Translations under genes and position numbers: made by a program
The notes under the pieces: generated by a model
Told to the model about the DNA's origin: nothing
Database searches by the model: none
The model's input: the letters and a program-made list of their open reading frames with translations, nothing else
From: Paracoccaceae bacterium
GTDB taxonomy: Bacteria > Pseudomonadota > Alphaproteobacteria > Rhodobacterales > Rhodobacteraceae
Reading direction: 5' to 3'
NCBI GenBank assembly: GCA_007692585.1
Contig: REBU01000044.1
Coordinates: 1-64,000 of the forward strand
DNA length: 64,000 bases
Shown: positions 25,174-34,263 of the stretch, in pieces
Layout of the letters: each line of letters begins with the position of its first letter
Position numbering within the stretch: position 1 is the stretch's first letter

Positions 25174-25361
25174 GTCTTTCCTAAGTGCATGATATACAAT
25201 GCGGAATGCATCATGAGTCCCAGTGAGATTCGGTTTTCGGGGCAACTGCGACACAGGATTGCATCACATCGGTGCATCACAGGGTCTGAAATCGCCCTTC
25301 GAACCGCCCCGATCCGCGACAGGCTTTTCGCGCCCTCCGACCTGAATCAGAGGGGCGAGAG

Positions 25362-25586
25362 ATGGTACGGCTCAACCACACCTTGCGCAGAGGTGCGGTT
25401 TACGTCTGGCGGCGCAGGCTTACCGCAGGTCACCCGTCTTACAAGGGGAAATACGTGCAGATTTCCTTGCGAACGAAGGAGTTATTCACAGCGCAGACGC
25501 TTGGGCCACTTGTGAACACGGCTTTCAACGACAGTATCAAATCCAAGTTGACCGAAGCCATCACCGTTCAAGACGTCAAGACGTAG
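25362..25586 (+). pseudogene. remnant of a tyrosine-type integrase (N-terminal piece)
   Basis: A 74-residue frame resembles the N-terminal DUF6538-like segment of tyrosine integrases (LRRGAVYVWRRRLTAG, then VQISLRTKELFTAQTLGPLV) and then stops; no core or catalytic domain follows. It lies 190 bases downstream of tRNA-Gln in the same orientation, a classic integration position. I take it for a decayed integrative element. No flanking duplication of the tRNA 3-prime end was found. Confidence 0.55.
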
Positions 25587-25701
25587 TGGACAGCCGAATT
25601 CCAATTTAAGCCCGACATCACACAGGGCGTTGAACTATCGACCGAAGATAATGTCTCTGCGAGCGGGCGTGCAGGTCGTCATGACGTGTCCCTTGGCAGC
25701 C

Positions 25702-26610
25702 TCAGCCGCCAGCCCGCTTCGCACCTGCGCCGCCCCATGCCAGTGGTATAATGGCCCCCGGCAGCGCTGCCAGTAGTGCCGCAAGGCCGAAGATGACGCT
25801 GGCGGCCACAGCCATCACTGGATCAATCCCTGCAAGCGGCCAAAGCAGCGCTGCTGCTCCCTCGCGCAAGCCCCATCCATTAACCGAAACCGGCAACAGC
25901 ATCGCCGTCAGCGTCAGCGGCAACACAAAAAGCGCGGCCCAGAGGTCAAGCGCCACACCAACTGCTTGCGCCGCGGCCCAGAAACCGAGCAGATTACAGC
26001 CGAGGATTGCTGCGCTCAGGCCAAGCTGTATCCGCCAGATCCCTGCCTCGATCCAGGCACTGCGCAAGCGTCCCAACATCCGCGCGACAATCCCCTGCCC
26101 CGCGCGCGGCAGCCGCAACCCAACCCAAAGCGCTCCGGTCACGCCAATCGCGCCCGCTGTCAGAGCGAGCGCTGCAGGCTGAGGCCAGAGCCATGCACTC
26201 ATCCCAAGCAATGTGACCAGTCCCAGCGCAAGCTGGCCTGCCAGCCGCTCGATGACGACAGTTTCCGCCGCAGCCCCCAGGCCGGCCTGCTCGCGCAGGC
26301 GAAAGGCGCGACCAACATCGCCCAGCACCCCGCCCGGCAGCACGGTATTGCCCAGCACCGCCAGCCAGTACTCGCGCAGCGCCAAGCCGGGCCGCAGCGT
26401 TACCCCCAGCGCCCCGGCCGTGCAGCGCCAGCGCAGCGCCGAAAGGGCGATTTGCCCGACCAGGGCGACAGTGGCCACCGCAAGCCAGACTGGTTGGGTC
26501 ACGCGCAGCGCATCCCAAATGGCCTCGCTGCCCAGCGCGCGGCCAATCAACACGAGCGCCGCGACAGTCACCGCGCTGCGCAACAAAAGGCCGACGCTGC
26601 GGCGGCTCAT
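25702..26610 (-). CDS. flippase-like integral membrane protein (LPG-synthase transmembrane / UPF0104 family)
   Basis: The 302-residue protein is almost wholly membrane-embedded, with about eight helices. Family segments include ALRWRCTAGALGV, LAVLGNTVLPGGVLGDVGRA and VIERLAGQLALGLVTLLG, with PVSVNGWGLREGAAALL near the C-terminus. Relatives are thought to move lipid-linked substrates or carry lysyl-phosphatidylglycerol. The start overlaps the sulfatase-fold gene (ATGA), so it is third of a lipid/sugar-modifying operon. A flippase role for lipid or lipid-linked donor is inference. Confidence 0.75.
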   Translation of the reverse strand: MSRRSVGLLLRSAVTVAALVLIGRALGSEAIWDALRVTQPVWLAVATVALVGQIALSALRWRCTAGALGVTLRPGLALREYWLAVLGNTVLPGGVLGDVGRAFRLREQAGLGAAAETVVIERLAGQLALGLVTLLGMSAWLWPQPAALALTAGAIGVTGALWVGLRLPRAGQGIVARMLGRLRSAWIEAGIWRIQLGLSAAILGCNLLGFWAAAQAVGVALDLWAALFVLPLTLTAMLLPVSVNGWGLREGAAALLWPLAGIDPVMAVAASVIFGLAALLAALPGAIIPLAWGGAGAKRAGG

Positions 26611-28247
26611 GGCGCGCCGCTGCTCAGCACGCGCAAAAGCGCATCGCGCAGGGCATCCATGCGGATCACAGGGGTTGTGGGGTCTGGGATCATGCCGGGG
26701 GTCCAGCCCAGCGCGTCGAAACGCGCAACAAGCGCGGGGGGGCCGATCACATGAACGGGCACGTCATAGCCGGCGACCTGTGACACAAAGCGCGCGGGTT
26801 CATGGTCGCCCAGCATGATGATCAGCGGCGGGTCGCCTGCATGGCGGGCCGCCCAGCTGCCCATGACCTGCAGACTGTAATCCACGGCCAACCGGAATTG
26901 GTCGCGCACCCGGTCATGATCGCGCCAGACGACTTCAGGCGGATCGCCTTCATTGGCCCATTGGTTGAAGATGGTGCCATCGCCAATATCCTCCCAATCG
27001 ATCACGGGCGGGATGGGCAGCCAGGGCGCGTGGGACGACACCAGCGCGACCTGCGCCACGATCGGATCGCGCGCGCCCTGCGGCAGGTCGCGCGCCAGCC
27101 GGTCGAGCGCATCGAGCGTGAATTGGTCAGGCATGGTCACCCAGTTGAACGGTTCGCCCTGATACCCCAGATCCGGGGCATTATAGATGGCATCGAAGCC
27201 GAAGAAATCTCCCTCGGGCCAGGGCAAGACATGCGCGGGCTTGATCGCCACAGTGCGCCGCCCGGCAGCCTGCGCGAAGTGAAACAGGGTCTGGCGTTCG
27301 CTGGCCAGCACGGCACGGTAACGGCCTTGGTTATCCAGCCACAGCCCGGTCGCCACGGAGCCATGCGCCAGCCAGCTCTGCCCGCCCACCATCGGCGCGC
27401 GCGACCATCCAGAGCGCATCGCCAGACCGCGCGCAGCGAGATCCGCCTCGATGCGGCGCAGGGTGCCAGTATGGGTCGGGATATAGAGCGGGTTCTCGAA
27501 ACTTGAGCGGCCATAGCTCTCGACATAGACAAGGATCAGATCGGTTTCGTCCAGGTGGTCGAAAAGCGGGCCCGCCGCGCGCATGGGATCGCTGACGGCC
27601 GCGGCGCGAAACTGCGCGAGATCCGCGCGTGTGTCGCGAAATTGCGCGACGCGCTCGACCCCGACGCGCGCGGTGAAGGCCGCCCCGGGCAAGGCCGCGC
27701 GCAGGCCCGCCGGAAGCTCCCAGGCGCGGCGCGCCTGCCCGATCTCGGCCACAGCCAGCGCGGCGGCAGGCAGGATCAGCACCGCAGCCGCGATCCGCAC
27801 GGAACGCAGGACATTGATATGCGCCCAGACCCCGGTCGCCCACCACAGCCCCACCGCCAGCAGCGCCAGCGCGCCCAGCGCAGCCATGACCGCCAGCGCA
27901 GCCAGTGGCGTGCCAACCGACCCCTGCCCCAGCATCCAGGCCGCGGAGACAAGGTTCAGATCCACTGCGATATTGAAGCCGCGATTGAAGGCAATAAAGG
28001 TCGCGAAATCGGCAAGTTTGAGCACCACAAGCGCAAGCAACGCTGCAATCAACGCCAGCCGAAACAGAAGCCCAAGCCAGTGCCGCCCCATGATCACGAG
28101 CGCGGCGAGCAGCACGGGCAGTTCCAGCGGAAACAGGGCGAGCGCGCCCCAGGTCATCGCCGCCGGATGATTGGGCTGGATCAGCACCAGATAGAGCAGC
28201 GCCGCCGCCAGACTCAGCCGCGCCGATGCGGCGAGTGTATGCGTCAT
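26607..28247 (-). CDS. membrane sulfatase-fold enzyme (OpgB / LtaS-like phosphoglycerol transferase candidate)
   Basis: A 546-residue protein with about five N-terminal helices (residues 10-170) and a periplasmic alkaline-phosphatase-fold domain. Expected metal and nucleophile positions are visible: Glu in ILVYVESYGRSSF, Ser in APMVGGQSWLAHGS where Thr or Ser is the nucleophile, His in LVSSHAPWLP, and Asp-His in IIMLGDHEPARF. OpgB and LtaS of this fold transfer phosphoglycerol from phosphatidylglycerol. Lying back-to-back with glucan-synthesis genes, it may decorate periplasmic glucans. Coupled by ATGA overlaps on both sides. Confidence 0.78.
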   Translation of the reverse strand: MTHTLAASARLSLAAALLYLVLIQPNHPAAMTWGALALFPLELPVLLAALVIMGRHWLGLLFRLALIAALLALVVLKLADFATFIAFNRGFNIAVDLNLVSAAWMLGQGSVGTPLAALAVMAALGALALLAVGLWWATGVWAHINVLRSVRIAAAVLILPAAALAVAEIGQARRAWELPAGLRAALPGAAFTARVGVERVAQFRDTRADLAQFRAAAVSDPMRAAGPLFDHLDETDLILVYVESYGRSSFENPLYIPTHTGTLRRIEADLAARGLAMRSGWSRAPMVGGQSWLAHGSVATGLWLDNQGRYRAVLASERQTLFHFAQAAGRRTVAIKPAHVLPWPEGDFFGFDAIYNAPDLGYQGEPFNWVTMPDQFTLDALDRLARDLPQGARDPIVAQVALVSSHAPWLPIPPVIDWEDIGDGTIFNQWANEGDPPEVVWRDHDRVRDQFRLAVDYSLQVMGSWAARHAGDPPLIIMLGDHEPARFVSQVAGYDVPVHVIGPPALVARFDALGWTPGMIPDPTTPVIRMDALRDALLRVLSSGAP

Positions 28248-29032
28248 GAGGCCTCGGCAGCGCGTCTGTGAAGCCAGCGGATATCAACCGCGAAGCCTGT
28301 CGCCACACTGGCCAGAAGAATGACCCCCAGCACATGCGACAGGCCGGGCGTGACGATCGGTGCCAAGATCAGGACCTGCCCGCCCATCTGCACTGCGGCC
28401 ACTGTCTTGCGCCAGAAGGCGTCCGGCAGAGGGTGGCGCAGCGCAGGCAGGATCAGCCCGGCCAGCAGGAAGGCAGGACGGATCAGCCCCAGCGCGAGAA
28501 ACCAGATACCGACCTTGTCTGCCTGCCAGGCCAGCGCGGCCAGCACCAGCGCGAAGGCCACATCAGTTTCCATATCGAAGCGCGCCCCGAAATCCGAGCG
28601 CAGCCCGGAGCGCCGCGCGGCCCAGCCATCGACCCCGTCCAGCAACAGCGTCAGCAGCGCAAGCAGCACCAACCCCCAGCCGAACCCGCTTGCAGGGTCC
28701 AGAACCTCTGGCGTCGCCAGCAGCCCCGCGAGGGCGGCAATTGATGCCGCGCGTAACAGGGTCAGTGTGTTGCAAAGACCAAGCCTCGAGTGCGGATAGT
28801 TTAACCGCTCCAGCCCGTGCGACACGGCCACAGCGCCGATGGACGCAATCACCCAGGTCAGCATCGCCGCAAGCTTGGGCTGATCCGCCCCACCGGTACT
28901 GGCCAGCCAAGCAGCTGCAAGTCCAGAGAGCGGCACAAGCACACACGCCAGCAGCAGCGCTTGAAATTGCGCTCCGCCTGTCGACATGACGCCCGCTCCG
29001 CGCCGCATGACTGAGACCATCGTCTTGACCAT
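28244..29032 (-). CDS. CDP-alcohol phosphatidyltransferase family protein
   Basis: The diagnostic motif is present: DGVDGWAARRSGLRSDFG followed by ARFDMETD, matching DG-x2-AR-x8-G-x3-D-x3-D. About six hydrophobic segments surround it, as in phosphatidylglycerophosphate or phosphatidylinositol-type synthases. The alcohol acceptor cannot be deduced. The start is uncertain: ATGs at 29032, 29020, 29008 and 28987 are in frame. It is first of the three-gene minus-strand operon and diverges from cytochrome b561 across 180 bases. Confidence 0.82.
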   Translation of the reverse strand: MVKTMVSVMRRGAGVMSTGGAQFQALLLACVLVPLSGLAAAWLASTGGADQPKLAAMLTWVIASIGAVAVSHGLERLNYPHSRLGLCNTLTLLRAASIAALAGLLATPEVLDPASGFGWGLVLLALLTLLLDGVDGWAARRSGLRSDFGARFDMETDVAFALVLAALAWQADKVGIWFLALGLIRPAFLLAGLILPALRHPLPDAFWRKTVAAVQMGGQVLILAPIVTPGLSHVLGVILLASVATGFAVDIRWLHRRAAEAS

Positions 29033-29213
29033 GCTGTGTCAGTTAGCCCGTTGCCGAATTTATCAATACACACCCTGCACACTGATCACGCCTGCGTGTT
29101 TTGCGTCTGAAATCCGCGCAACGCCGTCTCTTGTCAGGCCGCAAGCACTTGCCTTTTCCGCGCAAGCCCTACCCCTATAATGAATGCCAAGACCACCAGA
29201 TAACGAGGCACAG

Positions 29214-29771
29214 ATGCGCACAATCCCTGACAGCCCCCCTCTGCGCTACAGCAACACGACCCGCGTTCTGCATTGGGTCAGCGCGATCATGATCCTGTCG
29301 ACGATCCCCATCGGTGCCATCATGCTGCGCGAGGGGCTGGAGCGCTCGACCCAAGATCTGCTTTTCATACTCCACAAGAATGGCGGTGTGATCATCTTCG
29401 CGCTGGTTTTGGCGCGTCTCGCCTGGCGCCTTGTATCCCCCCCGCCGCCCCTGCCCGCATCCATCCCCGACTGGCAGCATCGCGCGGCGAGACTGGGGCA
29501 TATGGCGCTTTATGCCATGCTCGTGGTGATGTCGGTGAGCGGGTACGTGCGCGTGCGCGCGGGCGGTTTCCCGGTCGAGATGCTCGACGCAATCGGCGCG
29601 CCAACGCTTGTGCCGCGCTCCGAGGCGCTGGCCGATTTCGCGCAATCTGTCCACGGCTACGCCCGCTTCGTGCTGGTCGCGCTGATCGTGGTGCATGTCG
29701 GGGCAGCCTTGATGCACATGGTTCGGCGCGACGGGGTGATGCGCCGGATCTGGCCCCCGGTCGGCGGCTGA
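29214..29771 (+). CDS. cytochrome b561-type membrane protein
   Basis: A 185-residue protein with four helices and the histidines of di-heme b561 proteins: His in TTRVLHWVSA, His in FILHKNGG, His in ARLGHMALY, and later VHGYARF and VVHVGAALMHM. Such proteins move electrons from the quinone pool to periplasmic acceptors. ATG 29214 has GAGG five bases upstream and was preferred to 29184. It ends one base before the OpgH-like gene, so it heads the glucan operon. Its role there is unclear. Confidence 0.85.
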   Translation: MRTIPDSPPLRYSNTTRVLHWVSAIMILSTIPIGAIMLREGLERSTQDLLFILHKNGGVIIFALVLARLAWRLVSPPPPLPASIPDWQHRAARLGHMALYAMLVVMSVSGYVRVRAGGFPVEMLDAIGAPTLVPRSEALADFAQSVHGYARFVLVALIVVHVGAALMHMVRRDGVMRRIWPPVGG

Positions 29772-29772
29772 G

Positions 29773-32250
29773 ATGGGCAGGCTGACCCGCGCGCGGCGGG
29801 CGCAATCGCTGGTGGTGCTGACGCTGACCGCAGCGCTGGTTGGAGCGCTTCTGTGGGGTCTCGATCTGGAGGCCACCCACCCGGCGCTGGCCGCATTGGT
29901 TACGATACTGTTCACGCTGAACGCCATCGCGCTTGCCGGGGCTGCGGTCACGGCGGTCGTGGGGCTGACCACCATACGCCATGCGCCCCGGCGCGCGCGC
30001 ACCACCGAGATGCCTGCCCCCGGAGCGGGCACCTGCGCTGTGCTCTGGCTGGTCTGCGGCGAAGACCCCGACTTGCTGACCGCACGTATCCGCGCCTTCC
30101 TCGCCGATCTCGACGCAACCAGGCAGAGCGGCGCATGTCGTGTTTTCGTGCTGTCCGACACCACCGCGCCAGACGCCCGGACCCGCGAGCGCGCGGCCCT
30201 TGCAACTCTGGGTACTGGCATCACCTACCGCAACCGAAGCGCGCCGCTTGGGCGTAAGCCGGGCAATCTGCGCGACTGGCTGGACATGCATGGCGCAAGC
30301 TTCGATATGATGCTCCTTCTGGACGCCGATAGCGGCTTCAGCGCGGCGCGTCTGGCGCGGATGCGCGCTGAAATGGCAGCCAATCCGCAATTGGGGATCA
30401 TTCAGGCTGCGATCCGCCTGCGCCCGGGTGTCAGCCGTTTCGCGCGGTTGCAGCGGCTGTCGGCACGGCTCTGCGGGCCGGTCTTCGCGCATGGGCTTGC
30501 CCGGCTGAGCGGAGATGCGGGCAATTTCTGGGGCCACAACGCGCTGATCCGCACCCGCGCCTTCGCGCAGGATGCGGCGCTGCCCGAATTGTCGGGGCGC
30601 GCGCCCTGGGGCGGCGCGCTGCTGAGCCATGATTTCGTCGAGGCCGCCTTTCTGCGCCGCAGCGGATGGCAGGTGCAGATCGCCCCCGACAGTCGCGGCA
30701 GTTTCGAGGATGCGCCGGAAACCATCGCCACCCATCTGCGCCGCGACAGGCGCTGGGCGCAGGGCAATCTTCAACATCTGCGCGTGATTGCTGCGCAAGG
30801 CTTGCACCCTGCCAGCCGCCTGCATCTGGCCGCGGGCATCCAGAGCTACCTTTCCGCGCCGATCTGGCTGGCGCTGGTGCTGCTCTTTGGCTCGGGCGCG
30901 GTCCATGCCACAGCGGCCGCGCTTGTGCCGCTCGCCGGGATGCTTGGCCTGCTGATGGTGCCCAAGATTGCCGGGGTGCTTGCACGCCGCGCAAACGCGC
31001 GGACTGCCAAGCGCCGCGCGCGTCTGTGGCGAGGCTTCGCGCATGAACTGGCCCTCTCGACGCTGTTTGCGCCACTTGCGATGCTGCAGCGTTCGGGCTT
31101 CGTCGCAGCGGTGATCGCCGGGCGCGACAGTGGCTGGCAGCCCTCAGGAGCGGGGCGTGTGCAGGAAGCAGGGGCACCGCGCGGCGTGATCCTTGCCGCC
31201 GGGGCGATCATGGCGGCGGTCATGATCCCGCAGGCGCTGATCGGCGAAAGTCTGACCGCCGCCATGATCGCAGGCGCGATGGTCCTGCCGGTCACCCTGC
31301 CGCTCTGTGTCGCGCCCTGGCTTGTGGCATGGTTTAACCGCGCGCCGGATCGCGATGCGCAAGACGGGATCGCGCGCTATTACGACGCAAGCACCCGGCG
31401 CTTTCTGACCGTAGGCGGCAGCGGGTCAGCGCTGGCCATTCACCGCCCGCTCTGGGACGACGGCGCACGCAACGCCACCGAAGCCGCTGGCCATGTGAAC
31501 ACTTTGGTCGTGCGGGCCGCCGAAGCTGCCCTTGGCCAACCGCCAAAGCTGGTGCGCGATCTGGGCTGTGGGGTTGGCGGCAGCCTGTTCCACCTTGCCC
31601 AGGCTTGGCCCGAAGCCCGGCTGGGGGGGCTCACACTTAGCGCCGCGCAAGTGCGCATCGGGCAGGCCCATCTGTGCGCACGCGGGCTGCAGGGGCGCGT
31701 GAGTCTGGCGCAATCGGATTTTACCTTGCCCACCACTCTGCCCCCGGCGGATCTGGTGCTTGCCATTGAAAGCCATGTCCATAGCGACAGTGCCGCCAGC
31801 TTCCTGCGCGCGGCTCTGCTGCATCTGCGCCCCGGCGGGGTGCTGATCATCGTCGATGACATGCTGGCCGAGAACCACGCCCCTGCCGGAGATCAGGCCG
31901 CGCGCCTGATCGACGCGTTCCGGCGCGGCTGGCACCTGGGCCATGTCAGCTCGGGGGCCGCGCTGGTGGCCGAGGCCGAGCGGCTTGGTTTCGAGCCCCT
32001 GCGCATCGAGGATCTGACCCCGATGCTGCGCCTTGATCGCCTGCGCGACAGGGTGCTGCGCGTCGCCGGACCGCTGGCAGATGCGCTGGGGCTGGGACGA
32101 ACTCCGTTTTTCGCAAACATGATCGGCGGCAATGCCTTGACCCAGGCCTATCGCCACGGCCTGATGCGCTACCGGCTTGTGGTGTTGCAGCTGGGCACCC
32201 CGGCGCAACTGGCCGACCCATTGCCCCAACCGGGCAAGAGCGCGGCATGA
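29773..32250 (+). CDS. opgH: OpgH-type glucan glucosyltransferase fused to a C-terminal SAM methyltransferase
   Basis: Residues about 1-530 form a membrane GT2 glycosyltransferase of the OpgH/MdoH type: two N-terminal helices, MLLLDADSGFSAARLARMRA with the DxD-like Asp pair, the catalytic LLSHDFVEAAFLR, RRDRRWAQGNLQHLR (QxxRW-like) and several C-terminal helices. From about 535 a soluble methyltransferase follows, with SAM motif VRDLGCGVGGSLFHLAQAWP and LHLRPGGVLIIVDDM, as in gamma-tocopherol/cyclopropane-type enzymes. Usual OpgH lacks this domain. The 825 residues read through without a break. The stop overlaps opgG (ATGA). It should elongate beta-1,2-glucan and perhaps methylate it. Confidence 0.88.
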   Translation: MGRLTRARRAQSLVVLTLTAALVGALLWGLDLEATHPALAALVTILFTLNAIALAGAAVTAVVGLTTIRHAPRRARTTEMPAPGAGTCAVLWLVCGEDPDLLTARIRAFLADLDATRQSGACRVFVLSDTTAPDARTRERAALATLGTGITYRNRSAPLGRKPGNLRDWLDMHGASFDMMLLLDADSGFSAARLARMRAEMAANPQLGIIQAAIRLRPGVSRFARLQRLSARLCGPVFAHGLARLSGDAGNFWGHNALIRTRAFAQDAALPELSGRAPWGGALLSHDFVEAAFLRRSGWQVQIAPDSRGSFEDAPETIATHLRRDRRWAQGNLQHLRVIAAQGLHPASRLHLAAGIQSYLSAPIWLALVLLFGSGAVHATAAALVPLAGMLGLLMVPKIAGVLARRANARTAKRRARLWRGFAHELALSTLFAPLAMLQRSGFVAAVIAGRDSGWQPSGAGRVQEAGAPRGVILAAGAIMAAVMIPQALIGESLTAAMIAGAMVLPVTLPLCVAPWLVAWFNRAPDRDAQDGIARYYDASTRRFLTVGGSGSALAIHRPLWDDGARNATEAAGHVNTLVVRAAEAALGQPPKLVRDLGCGVGGSLFHLAQAWPEARLGGLTLSAAQVRIGQAHLCARGLQGRVSLAQSDFTLPTTLPPADLVLAIESHVHSDSAASFLRAALLHLRPGGVLIIVDDMLAENHAPAGDQAARLIDAFRRGWHLGHVSSGAALVAEAERLGFEPLRIEDLTPMLRLDRLRDRVLRVAGPLADALGLGRTPFFANMIGGNALTQAYRHGLMRYRLVVLQLGTPAQLADPLPQPGKSAA

Positions 32251-33845
32251 AGCGGCGCGGCTTCCTGCGCGGCAGTGCGGCGGCCCTTGCACTGGTTCCG
32301 GGCGGTGTGGCGCTGACTGAACCCGCCCTCGCCGAGACGGCACTGACCAGCTCCGAAGCTGTGATCGCTACGGCGCGCGCGCTGGCAAACGCGCCTTACC
32401 TGCCGCGCCCGCAGGCGCTGCCGCCACCCTTTGATGCGCTGAGCTATGACAGCCACCGCGCCATCCGTCCCATCGAGGGCCGCGCCGCGCGTCTGCCGCT
32501 GGGCCATGAATTTCGCGCGGATCTCTTGCCACCGGGCTGGCTGTTTCCCGACCCTGTGACCATCTCTTTTGCAGGCGAGAGGCCAGCGCCGGTCTTTGGC
32601 ACCGGGCTGTTCGAGTTCGATCCGCGCTATTTCCCACAGCCGCCCGCCGCGCGCGCTCTGCCCGATGCCGGGTTTTCCGGGCTACGCCTGCTCTATCCCC
32701 TCAACGCCGCCGACCGGCTGGACGAGTTGATCGTCTTTCAAGGCGCCAGCTATTTCCGCGCGCTGGCACGCGATGCCGTCTATGGTCTGTCGGCGCGCGC
32801 ACTGGCACTGGGAACCGGCGGCGCAGCGCCGGAAGAGTTCCCGGTCACGCGCCAGATCGCCATTCTGGACACAGACCCGGGCCGCGTGACGCTGGGCTGC
32901 GTGATCGACAGCCCGCGCGCGGCTTGCGCGCTGATCGCCGCAATCACGCCGGGGCGGGCGGGCGCGCCTGAAACCGTGATGGACAGCGCGCTGCATCTCT
33001 TCGCGCGCGAGACCATCACGGATGCGGGCATAGCGCCGCTGACGTCGATGTTTCAGCATTCCGACATGGGTCCGGCCGGGATTGATGACTTCCGCCCGGC
33101 GGTGCATGACAGCGATGTTCTGGTGATCGACAATGGCGCGGGCGAAAGGCTGTGGCGGCCCTTGGCCAACCCCGCAAAACTGCAGATGTCGGCCTTTGCA
33201 GATCACGCGCCGCGCCGGTTCGGGCTTGTGCAGACGGCTGACCATTTCGACCGCTTCCGCGATGGCGAGGCCGCCTATCACCGCCGCCCCTCGGCCATGG
33301 TCGAACCTGCGGGCGACTGGGGCGCAGGGGCGGTGATGTTGCTCGAAATCCCGACAATTGACGAATTTGCCGACAATATCGCTGTGTTCTGGCGGCCCGA
33401 TGCCCCGCTCGAGCCGGGACAGGAACACCGTTTCGCCTATCGGCTGCGCTGGCAGCCTGCGGGGCTGCAATCGCTGCCAGAGGCCGATCCGCCGCTGGCG
33501 CTGGTGCCCATGCGGCATGCGACGGGCATCGAGCCGGGCCTGCGCGGCGCACGGCGCTTTGTCATCGACTATGCCCCGCCAGCGGGCAGCACCCCGCCCG
33601 CGCCAGACAGGCTGGCCCTGATGATCACCGCCGCCGACGGCGCAGATATCTCGGGACAGACGCTGCATAAGCTGGCGGGCGCGCCGGACACGCTGCGCGC
33701 AAGCTTCCTGCTTACCCCCGACGCGGCGCTTGATCGCGCCGAATTGCGCGTGGACCTGCGCCACCGCGAGGGGATGCAAACGGCGGGGGCGGCGGCGCCG
33801 GTCTGGCTATGGCGCTGGGGTCGGGGGCATGACGGTGGTCCCTGA
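32247..33845 (+). CDS. opgG: periplasmic glucan biosynthesis protein OpgG
   Basis: OpgG acts in the periplasm on the glucan backbone made by OpgH. The 532-residue protein has an export signal with paired arginines (MKRRGFLRGSAAALALVPGG), then family motifs DALSYDSHRAIRP, GLFEFDPRYFP, DELIVFQGASYFRALARDA, YGLSARALALGTG, and SMFQHSDMGPAGIDDFRP, continuing to VHDSDVLVIDNGAGERLWRP. Length is typical. Start is coupled to the OpgH fusion. OpgD is a close paralogue with a similar leader, so opgD is an alternative name. Confidence 0.92.
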   Translation: MKRRGFLRGSAAALALVPGGVALTEPALAETALTSSEAVIATARALANAPYLPRPQALPPPFDALSYDSHRAIRPIEGRAARLPLGHEFRADLLPPGWLFPDPVTISFAGERPAPVFGTGLFEFDPRYFPQPPAARALPDAGFSGLRLLYPLNAADRLDELIVFQGASYFRALARDAVYGLSARALALGTGGAAPEEFPVTRQIAILDTDPGRVTLGCVIDSPRAACALIAAITPGRAGAPETVMDSALHLFARETITDAGIAPLTSMFQHSDMGPAGIDDFRPAVHDSDVLVIDNGAGERLWRPLANPAKLQMSAFADHAPRRFGLVQTADHFDRFRDGEAAYHRRPSAMVEPAGDWGAGAVMLLEIPTIDEFADNIAVFWRPDAPLEPGQEHRFAYRLRWQPAGLQSLPEADPPLALVPMRHATGIEPGLRGARRFVIDYAPPAGSTPPAPDRLALMITAADGADISGQTLHKLAGAPDTLRASFLLTPDAALDRAELRVDLRHREGMQTAGAAAPVWLWRWGRGHDGGP

Positions 33846-34263
33846 CATGCCGCCAGACGCGGGTTTCGCGCGCATATTTGCGCAAGCTTGGTCGAAGACG
33901 CTCTGTTCGGGCCGTCCACCTGTGCGCGGTGCCAGCGATCCCAGCCATCGAGACACCACTGGTAATCCTGGCGCAGGGCGCAAGACCGATGCAACGACAC
34001 CGAAATAGTTTCCGCCATCACCTTATGGGCAAGCGTCTTCGCGGCTCTGGCCGCCAGAGCGCCGGCGCGGCATGCGCATCTCAATGCCTGCAGCACTGCT
34101 CGCGATTTCAACCTCGGGGCACAAGCGATTGTGGCCGTCGCGGTTCTGCTGGCGCTGGGGACGACACTGGGCTATGCGCTGCCGGGCGCGCAGGACTGCC
34201 GCGCTCACGGGAGCGCAAGCAAGCGACAGCTGCACAGCTGCACAGCTGAGGAGACAGACCGCA
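33846..34263 (+). other. intergenic stretch with a hydrophobic open frame lacking a start
   Basis: No convincing gene fills these 418 bases. A plus-strand frame from about 33970 to 34300 encodes two hydrophobic segments (ITLWASVFAALAARAP; QAIVAVAVLLALGTTLGYAL) but has no ATG, GTG or TTG at its head. It may be a decayed small membrane protein gene. The end contains the GAGGAGA site used by the next gene. Confidence 0.35.

Noticed and set aside
29392-31044. 550-residue minus-strand frame
   Set aside because: It lies opposite cytochrome b561 and the OpgH fusion, both with clear motifs, and has no recognisable domain.
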